Source: Paraflavitalea soli (GTDB taxonomy: Bacteria > Bacteroidota > Bacteroidia > Chitinophagales > Chitinophagaceae). From it: a stretch of DNA of 64,000 bases. Numbering within the stretch: the first letter of the stretch is position 1; each line of letters begins with the position of its first letter. Below the pieces are notes generated by a model. The model saw only the letters and a list, made by a program, of their open reading frames with translations, searched no databases and was not told the origin of the DNA. The position numbers and the translations under genes are program-made. Location: assembly GCF_003555545.1 (NCBI RefSeq), contig NZ_CP032157.1, positions 5,460,546 to 5,524,545 on the forward strand, written 5' to 3'. This document shows, piece by piece, positions 44,427 to 52,672 of this stretch.

Positions 44427-44867
44427 ATGAATGATGCAAAACAATTTTATGTATTCAGGCTGGAAGAGCGTAACCGGATCTTTTCCCCTCAGCAACGGCA
44501 AACTGATTATTACGCCATCAGCCTCATAGCCGGCAATACACCGGGAGCAGGTACCATGTTGTGTTTTCACAACCCACAGGTGCCACAGGCAACAGGATCC
44601 TGTCCTCCAAAACCGACGGGATTCTTTTGCCTGTTCAATACAGCCTTTCTTTCTGCCAAAATGCAAACGCTGCTCCATGCCTTGCCTATGTTTAGAAAGG
44701 AAGTCAACCCGGTGTATTTTTTAGATCCAGGACAGGATAACAATTTCCGTGAGTTGTTTGAAAAGATGCTGGTGGAGGTAAACAACAATTACACTTTCAA
44801 GTATGAGCTGCTAGGTAATTACCTGGCAGAGATCATTCACCAGGCATTGAAAATACACACGGAGTAA
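44427..44867 (+). CDS. AraC-like sensor domain without DNA-binding domain
   Basis: 146 residues. Homologous to the N-terminal half of the regulator at 42457: GFFCLFNTAFLSAK vs GFFCIFTEGFFSGQ, LPMFRKEVNPVYFLD vs FPMFAPGGKPAYSLD, and FKYELLGNYLAEIIHQALKI vs YKYDLLRNYVTEIIHYALKI. It stops right where the other protein continues into its HTH domains. It follows the SDR gene by 22 bp with an AGAGGA ribosome-binding site. Either a decayed duplicate or a stand-alone ligand-binding/antagonist subunit. Confidence 0.8.
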   Translation: MNDAKQFYVFRLEERNRIFSPQQRQTDYYAISLIAGNTPGAGTMLCFHNPQVPQATGSCPPKPTGFFCLFNTAFLSAKMQTLLHALPMFRKEVNPVYFLDPGQDNNFRELFEKMLVEVNNNYTFKYELLGNYLAEIIHQALKIHTE

Positions 44868-44878
44868 AACTATAATAC

Positions 44879-45142
44879 ATGAACGAAACACCATTTTACG
44901 TCGGTGTGTGGATAACCAGGAATGGCTACATCCGGCACGAACTATTACCCGATGGGCATTATGTAGAGGCCCGGGGCGACCAGAAGAATGCCTTCCATGG
45001 TAAATATACCTTCACAGGCGATCACATTGATTATGTAGACGACGACGGCTTAACCACCGATGCCGTCATTAAAGATGGTACCTTGTACCATGCCGGCGTG
45101 GCATTGCACAAGGTAGAGCAGAAAATAGTGGCATTTTTATGA
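44879..45142 (+). CDS. Atu4866-like small beta protein
   Basis: 87 residues, 11 bp after the preceding gene. YVGVWITRNGYIRHELLPDGHYVEARG and AFHGKYTFTGDHIDYVDDDG match the Agrobacterium Atu4866 family, a small beta-barrel with lipocalin-like pattern and unknown function. In other genomes this family is often found beside SDR/AraC genes, which fits. Probably last gene of the cassette. Confidence 0.8.
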   Translation: MNETPFYVGVWITRNGYIRHELLPDGHYVEARGDQKNAFHGKYTFTGDHIDYVDDDGLTTDAVIKDGTLYHAGVALHKVEQKIVAFL

Positions 45143-45195
45143 ATCCTTAACTTTCCTGCCCAACAGAAGCCGGGGTCATTTGTTAGTTTTGGAAT

Positions 45196-46077
45196 ATGAC
45201 GCCTGTAAAATTTACCTTATTCCTCCTGCTTACCGGCATTTTCTGTTCCGGCTGTTTTAGCCGGTTCACCATGACCAACCGGGAGGTACGGAAATATTAC
45301 GAACATAAACCGGTGAAGCCTACCTACTTCACCATCCGCAACGATTCTGTATCCCTTTTCTGTGCCACCACAGGCGCCGACACCCTTCCTCCCCTCCTGA
45401 TGATCCACGGCGCCCCGGGCGCCTGGTATGGAAGCCGCAACCTGCTAGATGATTCGTTGCTGCAGCAGCATTTTCACATAATAGCCGTCGACCGCCTGGG
45501 ATACAACAAATCCCGGTTTAAAGGCAAACGCAAAGCAGTGACCTCCATCACCACCCAGGCTGTGGCCATTCATGAAGCCATGCGGCTTAACCGCTCCCAT
45601 AAACCCGGTGTGGTAATGGGAAGTTCTTATGGGGCGCCCATTGCGGGCAAGATGGCCCTATTATACCCTCAGGAATACAACCACCTGGTGATGCTGGCGG
45701 CCGCCATCGATCCTGACCAGGAAAAGTTCTGGTGGTTTCATCCCTTTATCAATGGCGGACCGCCTTACTGGTTGTTTCCCCGCTTCATCAAGAGCGCCAC
45801 CGACGAGAAGTTTTCGCATGTGGAAGAGCTGCGCAAGCTGCTGCCGGAGTGGAAAAACCTTAAAGTACCTGTGACGGTGGTGCAGGGAGGTGAGGACGAT
45901 ATTATCGAGCCGACTAACCTCGATTTTGCCAAACAAATACTGCAGGGAAAGCTGGCCAACTTCATCTACCTGCCTAATGCTGGTCACCTCATCAGGCTGC
46001 AACGACCTGATATTGTGCGCGCTATCCTGCTCAATCCATTGCCCGGCGCAAAAGGCAATACAAGTATTGGCAAATGA
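45196..46077 (+). CDS. Alpha/beta hydrolase lipoprotein
   Basis: 293 residues. Signal with lipobox-like CSGC (Cys20); then a hydrolase fold: LLMIHGAPGAW (oxyanion region), nucleophile elbow GSSYGAP, acid in GGEDDIIEP and catalytic His in PNAGHLIRL. Probably anchored on the periplasmic face. Substrate unknown. Confidence 0.87.
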   Translation: MTPVKFTLFLLLTGIFCSGCFSRFTMTNREVRKYYEHKPVKPTYFTIRNDSVSLFCATTGADTLPPLLMIHGAPGAWYGSRNLLDDSLLQQHFHIIAVDRLGYNKSRFKGKRKAVTSITTQAVAIHEAMRLNRSHKPGVVMGSSYGAPIAGKMALLYPQEYNHLVMLAAAIDPDQEKFWWFHPFINGGPPYWLFPRFIKSATDEKFSHVEELRKLLPEWKNLKVPVTVVQGGEDDIIEPTNLDFAKQILQGKLANFIYLPNAGHLIRLQRPDIVRAILLNPLPGAKGNTSIGK

Positions 46078-46263
46078 TGAAGGCCCGGTAGCATGATCCT
46101 TTACAGCTTCGGCAGGCCGTCCCGCCGCCCCTGGCACAAACGCTTGTTTGCTGGTTTTTATGGAATTAGCTAAAATTTTACAATAAAAAGTCCCCCCCAT
46201 CCTAAAAAAATGTTTTCTTTGCGGTGTTAAAAGCATTGAGTTAAAGAATATTCACCATTAGAA

Positions 46264-46398
46264 ATGCATAAAAATCTCACCATAATACTCGCTGATGTAG
46301 TAGCGCAAAGCGTTATTACTATAGTGCGTGGGGTTTTTGCTGTACAGCTCCGTACAGATTTTGTTAGTCGCCCGGTCCCCGTTAGGGTGCGACGTTGA
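46264..46398 (+). CDS. Candidate arginine leader peptide (44 codons)
   Basis: ATG at 46264, TGA at 46396-46398. The 44-residue product has seven Arg: at 22, 30 and 36, then a run at the end (R-P-V-P-V-R-V-R-R), including two consecutive Arg codons just before the stop. The ORF sits alone in the 437-bp gap upstream of the arginine operon, with hairpins overlapping and following the Arg codons. This is the layout of an attenuation leader sensing arginyl-tRNA. No homologue is known to me; a TTTCTTTG -7-like box lies at 46214. Confidence 0.7.
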   Translation: MHKNLTIILADVVAQSVITIVRGVFAVQLRTDFVSRPVPVRVRR

Positions 46399-46492
46399 TA
46401 CCATTTTACCATAGTATCCCCTTTGTCATGGAACTATGCTCCCGTAACCCGGGATTCGTGTCTTTCGCAGTAATCAGTCTGCTGCATTTTTT
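46367..46492 (+). promoter_or_regulatory. Candidate transcription attenuator of the arginine operon
   Basis: In order: GTCGC/GCGAC (46367-46393) overlapping the Arg codons; GATAC/GTATC (46397-46418); TCCCG/CGGGA (46440-46454); and a weak GCAG/CTGC stem (46467-46485) followed by six T residues at 46487-46492. The last stem is only 4 bp, so terminator function is uncertain; pairing among the segments needs folding. Confidence 0.5.
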
Positions 46493-46514
46493 CACATTAT
46501 AGTCTTGTCAAACA

Positions 46515-47243
46515 ATGGAAACGCAACAACAGTTCCAGATACTTATAGCCAATGAAACCCATCTTGACTTCGCACAGATCATTTGCGACGAGATGCTTTC
46601 CTCTGCCAAAGCACGGGGTACCGGTATCGCCAAGCGATCACCGGAATACATCCAGCAAAAAATGCGGGAAGGCAAAGCAGTGATCGCTTTCAACCAGGAT
46701 GGCATATGGGCCGGTTTTTGTTATATCGAGACCTGGAGCCATGGCGAATACGTAGCCAATTCAGGCCTTATCGTAGCCCCTGCATTCAGAAAGGGAGGAC
46801 TCGCCAAAGCCATCAAGAAAAAGATCTTCGAACTGAGCCGTAAGCTGTATCCCGAATCCAAAATATTCGGACTTACTACAGGTCTGGCTGTTATGAAGAT
46901 CAATAGTGAACTGGGCTATGAACCTGTTACCTATTCCGAGCTTACACAGGATGACGCCTTCTGGGCAGGTTGTAAAAGCTGTGTAAACTATGAGATCCTC
47001 ATGAGCAAAGAACGGAAGAACTGTATGTGTACCGCCATGCTCTACGATCCCAAGGATCACTACGAGCCGGAAGAGACCAAACAATTCTTCGAGGAGAAAA
47101 AAGGCATCCTGGAACGCCTGCTGCGTATCAAGCAGTGGAAATTCCTGCAGCCTTTCCTGAAGAAAGACAAGGAAGACAACAGCACCAAAATGGTACAGGC
47201 CAGCAAGCGGAGATCACTGCTGCAGTACTTTTTTAACTTGTGA
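46515..47243 (+). CDS. GNAT N-acyltransferase heading the arginine operon (N-acylglutamate synthase candidate)
   Basis: 242 residues. GNAT fold with acetyl-CoA loop region (LIVAPAFRKGGLAKAIKKKIF) after AVIAFNQDGIWAGFCYIETW, plus a lysine-rich C-terminal extension. No argJ or classical argA lies in the cluster; this position and family are those of the Bacteroidota enzyme thought to acylate glutamate (acetyl or succinyl) as the first step. Motif-level evidence supports GNAT; the specific reaction is from context. Confidence 0.8.
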   Translation: METQQQFQILIANETHLDFAQIICDEMLSSAKARGTGIAKRSPEYIQQKMREGKAVIAFNQDGIWAGFCYIETWSHGEYVANSGLIVAPAFRKGGLAKAIKKKIFELSRKLYPESKIFGLTTGLAVMKINSELGYEPVTYSELTQDDAFWAGCKSCVNYEILMSKERKNCMCTAMLYDPKDHYEPEETKQFFEEKKGILERLLRIKQWKFLQPFLKKDKEDNSTKMVQASKRRSLLQYFFNL

Positions 47244-47315
47244 TCTGAACCGGCAATAGAAAATCGGCAATAATACAGTAAATAACCTTCAGCAATTAAC
47301 TACCATAATACAGCA

Positions 47316-48512
47316 ATGAAAAAAATAGTTTTAGGATTCAGCGGCGGACTCGACACTTCCTATTGTGTTAAATACCTGGGTGAAGACAAAGGGTATGAAG
47401 TACACAGCATCATCGTTAATACCGGTGGCTTCAGCGAAGAAGAGTTGAAACAGATAGAGGCCCATGCCTATAACCTGGGCGTTAAGACGCATACTACTGT
47501 TAATGCCGTGAAGTCTTATTACGACCGCATTATCAAGTACCTGATCTATGGCAACGTATTAAAGAACAATACCTACCCATTGAGTGTAAGTGCTGAAAGA
47601 CTGAGCCAGGCTGTACATATTGCCGAGCACGTGCAAAAGCTGAAAGCGGATGCAGTAGCCCATGGCAGCACCGGCGCCGGCAACGACCAGGTACGTTTTG
47701 ATATGATCTTCCACATCATGATCCCCGGTGTTGAGATCATTACTCCTATCCGCGACCTCAAGCTTAGCCGCGAAGCTGAGATCGAATACCTCAAAGGCAA
47801 GGGTGTGAACATGAACTTTGCCAAAGCTATGTATTCTATCAATAAAGGTCTGTGGGGTACCAGTGTTGGCGGAAAAGAAACTTTGTCTTCCAAAGGCATG
47901 TTGCCCGAAGAAGCATGGCCTACCCAGGTTACCCAAACCGGTAGCCAGGAAGTAAAACTGAGCTTTGTAAAAGGTGAACTGAAAGCGGTGGATGGCAAAT
48001 CATTCGATCATCCCACCGAAGCCATACAATACCTGCAAACCATTGCCGGACCTTATGGCGTAGGCCGTGATATCCACGTGGGCGATACCATCATTGGTAT
48101 TAAAGGCCGGGTAGGCTTTGAAGCTGCTGCCCCTATGGTGATCCTGAAAGCACACCACGCCCTGGAAAAACACGTGCTCACCAAATGGCAGCTGAACTGG
48201 AAGGACCAACTGGCACAGTTCTACGGCAACTGGCTGCACGAAGGACAGATCATGGACCCTGTGATGCGTGATATTGAAGCCTACCTGGAGAATGCCCAGC
48301 AAACAGTCACAGGCGATGTATTTATACAATTGATGCCCTACCGTTTCCAGGTCATCGGCATCGAGTCTCCGTACGATCTCATGAGCAGCAAGTTTGGTAA
48401 ATACGGTGAAATGAATACCGGCTTTACCGGTGATGATGTACGTGGATTCAGCAAGATATTCGGCAACCAGACTTCGATCTGGACCGCTGTGAAGGAAGAG
48501 AATAAGAAGTAG
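47316..48512 (+). CDS. argG: Argininosuccinate synthase
   Basis: 398 residues. Condenses citrulline and aspartate with ATP. N-terminal PP-loop GFSGGLDTSYC, then AHGSTGAGNDQVRFD, WGTSVGGKETL and the C-terminal FTGDDVRGFSKIFGNQ. Lies 72 bp after the GNAT gene; its stop codon is the start of a 7-bp repeat tract (48511-48545). Confidence 0.95.
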   Translation: MKKIVLGFSGGLDTSYCVKYLGEDKGYEVHSIIVNTGGFSEEELKQIEAHAYNLGVKTHTTVNAVKSYYDRIIKYLIYGNVLKNNTYPLSVSAERLSQAVHIAEHVQKLKADAVAHGSTGAGNDQVRFDMIFHIMIPGVEIITPIRDLKLSREAEIEYLKGKGVNMNFAKAMYSINKGLWGTSVGGKETLSSKGMLPEEAWPTQVTQTGSQEVKLSFVKGELKAVDGKSFDHPTEAIQYLQTIAGPYGVGRDIHVGDTIIGIKGRVGFEAAAPMVILKAHHALEKHVLTKWQLNWKDQLAQFYGNWLHEGQIMDPVMRDIEAYLENAQQTVTGDVFIQLMPYRFQVIGIESPYDLMSSKFGKYGEMNTGFTGDDVRGFSKIFGNQTSIWTAVKEENKK

Positions 48513-48545
48513 AATACAGAATACAGGAGTCAGAATACAGAAGAA
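48511..48545. repeat. 7-bp tandem tract after argG, unit AGAATAC
   Basis: Five heptads in register, three identical AGAATAC, beginning at the second base of the argG stop codon, exactly as the similar tract does at gldB (31717). Confidence 0.85.
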
Positions 48546-48592
48546 AATGCAGGCAGAATGAATTGGGGTATTTGGCTCAAAAAGCAAGCAGT

Positions 48593-49576
48593 ATGAGCAA
48601 GAACATTAAAGTAGGTATCGTTGGAGGAGCAGGTTATACCGGTGGAGAACTGATCCGTTTATTGGTTAATCACCCGTATGTAGCTGTTTCTTTTATTCAT
48701 AGCCGCAGCAATGCAGGCAAACCCGTGTATGCCGTTCATGAAGACCTGGTTGGTGAAACCGATTGGCAATTCACAGGAGAATTAAGCCAGGATGTAGATG
48801 TGGTATTTCTGTGTGTAGGTCATGGCGAAGCAAAGAAGTTCCTTGCAGAGAACACTTTCGATGCCAGGATCAAGATCATTGACCTGTCGCAGGACTTCAG
48901 GTTGGCTCAAAACTCGAAGCTCGGAGCCCGGAGCTTTGTTTATGGATTACCCGAACTGAACAGGGAAGCCATCCGCACAGCCTCTAATGTGGCCAATCCT
49001 GGCTGCTTTGCTACGGCTGTTCAACTGGGTCTATTGCCCCTGGCCAAAGCTGGCTTGCTCGACCAGGTTTATTCCACCGGCATCACCGGTTCTACGGGTG
49101 CAGGACAAAGCCTCAGCGCGACTTCTCATTTTAGCTGGAGGGCCAATAATATCCAGGCTTACAAAACATTGAATCACCAGCACATGAACGAAATAGGTGA
49201 GTCACTGTTACAATTACAGCCCAAGAGCCAGATCGATGTGAGCTTTGTGCCCTGGAGAGGCGATTTCACCCGCGGTATTTTCATCAGTTCACAACTCGAT
49301 TGCGACCTTACTGAGCAGGAGTTGGTTAGCTTGTATACTGATTTTTACGATGGTCATCCATTTACCACCGTAAGCAAACAACCGATCTTTTTAAAACAGG
49401 CCGTCAATACCAACAAGTGTATTATTCAACTGGAAAAAGTAGGCACCAAACTGGTGGTGCATTCTATAATAGATAATTTACTGAAAGGCGCTTCCGGTCA
49501 GGCTGTGCAGAATATGAACCTGTTGTTTGGGCTCGAGGAGTGCGCTGGCCTGAAGCTGAAGGCTAACTATTTTTAA
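48593..49576 (+). CDS. argC: N-acyl-gamma-glutamyl-phosphate reductase
   Basis: 327 residues from ATG 48593; the frame upstream overlaps the repeat-rich spacer. NADPH-binding GIVGGAGYTGGELIRLL, catalytic Cys in VANPGCFATAVQLGLLPL, GITGSTGAG, and HQHMNEI. Oddity: between IIDLSQDFRL and YGLPELNR there is AQNSKLGARSF, encoded by a 7-bp tandem tract (48905-48932) matching the intergenic one just downstream of the gene. Confidence 0.95.
   Translation: MSKNIKVGIVGGAGYTGGELIRLLVNHPYVAVSFIHSRSNAGKPVYAVHEDLVGETDWQFTGELSQDVDVVFLCVGHGEAKKFLAENTFDARIKIIDLSQDFRLAQNSKLGARSFVYGLPELNREAIRTASNVANPGCFATAVQLGLLPLAKAGLLDQVYSTGITGSTGAGQSLSATSHFSWRANNIQAYKTLNHQHMNEIGESLLQLQPKSQIDVSFVPWRGDFTRGIFISSQLDCDLTEQELVSLYTDFYDGHPFTTVSKQPIFLKQAVNTNKCIIQLEKVGTKLVVHSIIDNLLKGASGQAVQNMNLLFGLEECAGLKLKANYF
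48905..48932 (+). repeat. 7-bp tandem tract inside argC, unit GCTCGAA
   Basis: Four heptads in register (GCTCAAA, ACTCGAA, GCTCGGA, GCCCGGA) within the argC frame. The word CTCGAAGCTCG is shared exactly with the spacer tract at 49582-49651. Confidence 0.75.
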
Positions 49577-49581
49577 ATACC

Positions 49582-49651
49582 AGCTACGAGCTGTGAGCCA
49601 CGAGCAGCGAGCCTTTTGCTCGAAGCTCATAGCTCGAAGCTCGCAGCTCAA
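49582..49651. repeat. Ten-unit 7-bp tandem tract between argC and argD
   Basis: Ten heptads in unbroken register: five AGCNNNN units, then five NGCTCNN units of opposite sense. The two halves are partly self-complementary, so RNA could fold into a long hairpin in the argC-argD spacer. Confidence 0.9.
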
Positions 49652-49662
49652 ACTAGTATTCC

Positions 49663-50811
49663 ATGAAGTTATTTGACGTTTATCCCATCAACGACATCAC
49701 CATTACAAAGGCCAAAGGCTCTTATGTATGGGATGCAGCCGGTGAACAATACCTTGACCTGTATGGCGGTCATGCCGTAATATCTATTGGCCATACGCAT
49801 CCTCATTACGTACAGCGAGTTACCGATCAGCTCAATAAAGTAGGTTTTTATTCCAACTCTATCCGTATTCCCTTGCAGGAAGAACTGGCTGCCAAGCTGG
49901 GCAAGGTATCCGGCAAAGAAGACTATCAACTGTTCCTGTGTAATTCTGGCGCAGAAGCCAATGAGAACGCGCTGAAACTGGCCTCCTTCTTCAATGGCCG
50001 TAAAAAGATCATCGCTTTCACAAAAGGCTTTCACGGCAGGACTTCCCTGGCCGTAGCAGCTACTGATAATCCATCTATTGTAGCGCCGGTAAACCAAACC
50101 AACAATGTTATATTCCTGCCTTTCAATGATGAGGAAGCACTGCAAGCCTGCTTCAGAGCACAGGGCAGTGAGATATCTTCCGTGATCATTGAAGGTATAC
50201 AAGGTGTTGGCGGCATCAATGTAGCTTCCGTTCCTTTCCTCCAACAGATCCGTCACCTTTGCGATGAGCATGGCGCCGTATTCATTGCCGACAGCGTGCA
50301 GTGCGGCTATGGCAGAACCGGCAAATTCTTTTCCCACGATTTCGCCGGCGTAAATGCCGATATCTATACCATGGCCAAAGGCATGGGCAATGGCTTCCCT
50401 GTAGCAGGTATTATCATCGCCCCGCATATTCAGGCCAAACACTCCATGCTCGGTACTACTTTTGGTGGTAACCACCTGGCATGCGCCGCTGCCCTGGCTG
50501 TGCTGGAAGTGATAGAACAGGAAAACCTGCTCAACAACGCAGCCGAAGTAGGCAACTACATCATGCAGCAACTGAAAGGAATTTCTGAATTGAAGAATGT
50601 AAGAGGCCGTGGCCTGATGATCGGGTTTGATGTGCCCGAAGAGCTGAAAGACCTGAAGAAGAACCTGCTGTGGAAACACAAGATATTTACCGGCGAAGCA
50701 AAACCCAATGTGATCCGCCTATTGCCTTCCCTGGCTTTGCGTAAGAAAGATGCCAATGAGTTTATAGAAGCCGTAAAGGAAGAGATCGCAGCATTGGTGC
50801 CCACACACTAG
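49663..50811 (+). CDS. argD: N-acylornithine aminotransferase
   Basis: 382 residues, class III PLP enzyme. YVWDAAGEQYLDLYGGHAVISIGHTHP, FLCNSGAEANENALKLAS, FTKGFHGRT, PLP Asp in IADSVQCGYGRTGKFF, Schiff-base Lys in YTMAKGMGNGFP and GTTFGGNHLACAAALAVL. Converts the N-acyl glutamate semialdehyde to N-acylornithine. Position inside the operon makes ArgD the clear call. Confidence 0.93.
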   Translation: MKLFDVYPINDITITKAKGSYVWDAAGEQYLDLYGGHAVISIGHTHPHYVQRVTDQLNKVGFYSNSIRIPLQEELAAKLGKVSGKEDYQLFLCNSGAEANENALKLASFFNGRKKIIAFTKGFHGRTSLAVAATDNPSIVAPVNQTNNVIFLPFNDEEALQACFRAQGSEISSVIIEGIQGVGGINVASVPFLQQIRHLCDEHGAVFIADSVQCGYGRTGKFFSHDFAGVNADIYTMAKGMGNGFPVAGIIIAPHIQAKHSMLGTTFGGNHLACAAALAVLEVIEQENLLNNAAEVGNYIMQQLKGISELKNVRGRGLMIGFDVPEELKDLKKNLLWKHKIFTGEAKPNVIRLLPSLALRKKDANEFIEAVKEEIAALVPTH

Positions 50812-50878
50812 TTTCTACGTGAGAAGTGAAATCACTTCTCATTATTCATAATTATTCATAAACACGTTCTTCACGGAA

Positions 50879-51874
50879 ATGAGAAACTTTATTTCTGTTC
50901 ACGATGTTTCCAACATCAATGACCTCGTAGCAAAGGCTTTAGTCTATAAAGCAGACCCGCTAAAAGACAAATCCCTTGGTAAGCACAAAAGAATAGGGCT
51001 ATTGTTCCTGAACCCCAGTATGCGCACCCGTCTCAGCACACAGATAGCGGCGCAAAACCTGGGCATGGAAGCCATCGTGTTCAATGTAGGTCAGGAAGGT
51101 TGGGCACTTGAATTTGAAGAAGAGGCCATTATGAGTGGCAGCACGGTCGAGCACGTTAAAGATGCTGCCCCTATTATGGGTAAGTACTTCGATATACTGG
51201 CCATCCGTACCTTCCCCTCCTTGAAGAACCGTGATGATGATTACAGCGAACTGTTCATCAAGCAGTTTATTAAATACGCCGGCATCCCCGTAGTGAGCCT
51301 GGAAAGCGCCACCCTGCATCCTTTGCAGAGTTTAACAGATATTATCACCATCCAGGAGAATTCCATCATCCCCATGAATGTTGAACGCGGCCCTTTGTGG
51401 ACACAGATGGAAAGACCTAAGATCGTACTCACCTGGGCACCCCACGTGAAGCCTTTGCCCCAATGTGTGGCCAATAGCTTTTCCCAATGGGTAAACGCCT
51501 GGGGGCAGGCTGATTTTGTGATCACCCACCCCGAAGATTATGAGCTGGATACCCAGTTTACCAACGGCGCTACCATCACACATGATCAGAATGAAGCCCT
51601 GAAGGATGCTGACTTTGTATACGTGAAGAACTGGAGCACCTTCAACCATGAATATGGCCGCATTTATACCAACGATCCTGGCTGGATGATGACCAACGAA
51701 AAGCTGGCCCTCACCAATAATGCTAAAGTAATGCACTGCCTGCCCGTAAGAAGGAACGTAGAGCTGAGCGATGAGATACTGGATGGTCCCAACAGCATTG
51801 TGACCCAGGAGGCCTCCAACAGGGTATGGGCAGCACAGGCAGTATTGGCAGAGATATTAAAAGCAAACCATTAA
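50879..51874 (+). CDS. argF': N-acylornithine carbamoyltransferase (ArgF' type)
   Basis: 331 residues. Carbamoyl phosphate site SMRTRLST (47-54) and the HCLPVRRN region show a transcarbamylase; HPLQSLTDIITI and the overall text match the acetyl-/succinylornithine branch rather than ordinary ArgF. Residue 90 (GSTVEHV) is Val where, from memory, the Bacteroides succinylornithine enzyme has Pro90 and the Xanthomonas acetylornithine enzyme Glu92. A non-acidic residue there favours N-succinylornithine. The product is N-acylcitrulline. Confidence 0.92.
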   Translation: MRNFISVHDVSNINDLVAKALVYKADPLKDKSLGKHKRIGLLFLNPSMRTRLSTQIAAQNLGMEAIVFNVGQEGWALEFEEEAIMSGSTVEHVKDAAPIMGKYFDILAIRTFPSLKNRDDDYSELFIKQFIKYAGIPVVSLESATLHPLQSLTDIITIQENSIIPMNVERGPLWTQMERPKIVLTWAPHVKPLPQCVANSFSQWVNAWGQADFVITHPEDYELDTQFTNGATITHDQNEALKDADFVYVKNWSTFNHEYGRIYTNDPGWMMTNEKLALTNNAKVMHCLPVRRNVELSDEILDGPNSIVTQEASNRVWAAQAVLAEILKANH

Positions 51875-51883
51875 ACAGGGATC

Positions 51884-52672
51884 TTGGAAAAGTTATTTGT
51901 AGTCAAGATTGGCGGTAATATTATCGATGATGATGCCAAATTAGCTGCATTCCTCATTTCCTTTGCCGCCCTCAAAGGCAAAAAGATATTGGTACATGGC
52001 GGTGGCAAACTGGCCACCCGCCTGGCAGAAGAAATGAAGGTACCACAGCAAATGGTGGACGGAAGAAGGATCACCGATGCCGAGACCCTCAAGATCGTAA
52101 CCATGGTCTACGCCGGTTACATCAATAAAAATATAGTAGCCCGGTTACAGGCCCACGGCAGCAATGCCATTGGTCTGAGTGGTGCAGATGGCAATGCCAT
52201 TCAGGCACACAAGCGGGTACATCCCACCCTGGATTATGGATTTGTAGGTGATGTTGACAGCGTAAACGCCCCCCTCCTGAAATCCTTGCTGGACCAGGAT
52301 CTGGCCATTGTACTGGCGCCTATTACCCACGACAAACAAGGTTTGCTACTCAATACCAATGCAGACACCATTGCCCAGGAAGCCGCCAAAGGATTGAGCG
52401 GACATTATGACGTAGAGCTGATCTATTCTTTTGAGAAGAGCGGCGTATTGCTGGATGCCAACGACGACAGCACCGTGATAGCTTCCATTACACCCGCTTA
52501 TTACCAGCAATTAAAAGCAGCACAAAAGATATTTGCAGGCATGATCCCCAAGCTGGATAATGCCTTTGCAGCATTGAACAGTGGCGTAAAGAAAGTGATC
52601 ATCGGAAAAGCAGAGCAGCTTCAACAATTAATTGCCGGATCATCCGGCACAACCATTATCAATGAGCAGTGA
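51884..52672 (+). CDS. argB: N-acylglutamate kinase (TTG start)
   Basis: 262 residues. Amino-acid kinase fold: VVKIGGNIID at the N-terminus, LVHGGGKLATRLAEEM, MVYAGYINKNIVARLQ and NTNADTIAQEAAKGL. It starts at TTG 51884: an in-frame TAA (the argF' stop, 51872) lies 9 bp upstream and no ATG fits the N-terminus. ACAGGGA gives a ribosome-binding site. Overlaps argE by 11 bp. Confidence 0.93.
   Translation: MEKLFVVKIGGNIIDDDAKLAAFLISFAALKGKKILVHGGGKLATRLAEEMKVPQQMVDGRRITDAETLKIVTMVYAGYINKNIVARLQAHGSNAIGLSGADGNAIQAHKRVHPTLDYGFVGDVDSVNAPLLKSLLDQDLAIVLAPITHDKQGLLLNTNADTIAQEAAKGLSGHYDVELIYSFEKSGVLLDANDDSTVIASITPAYYQQLKAAQKIFAGMIPKLDNAFAALNSGVKKVIIGKAEQLQQLIAGSSGTTIINEQ

Noticed and set aside
46201-46230. 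Full Bacteroidota promoter before the Arg leader
   Set aside because: TTTCTTTG at 46214 is only a partial -7 match and no -33 TTTG is in place, so it is not listed as a feature.
49582-49651. CRISPR array
   Set aside because: Units are 7 bp and degenerate with no spacers; no cas genes in the window.
49669-50679. 336-residue open frame antisense to argD
   Set aside because: Complementary-strand artefact of argD; product lacks recognisable features.
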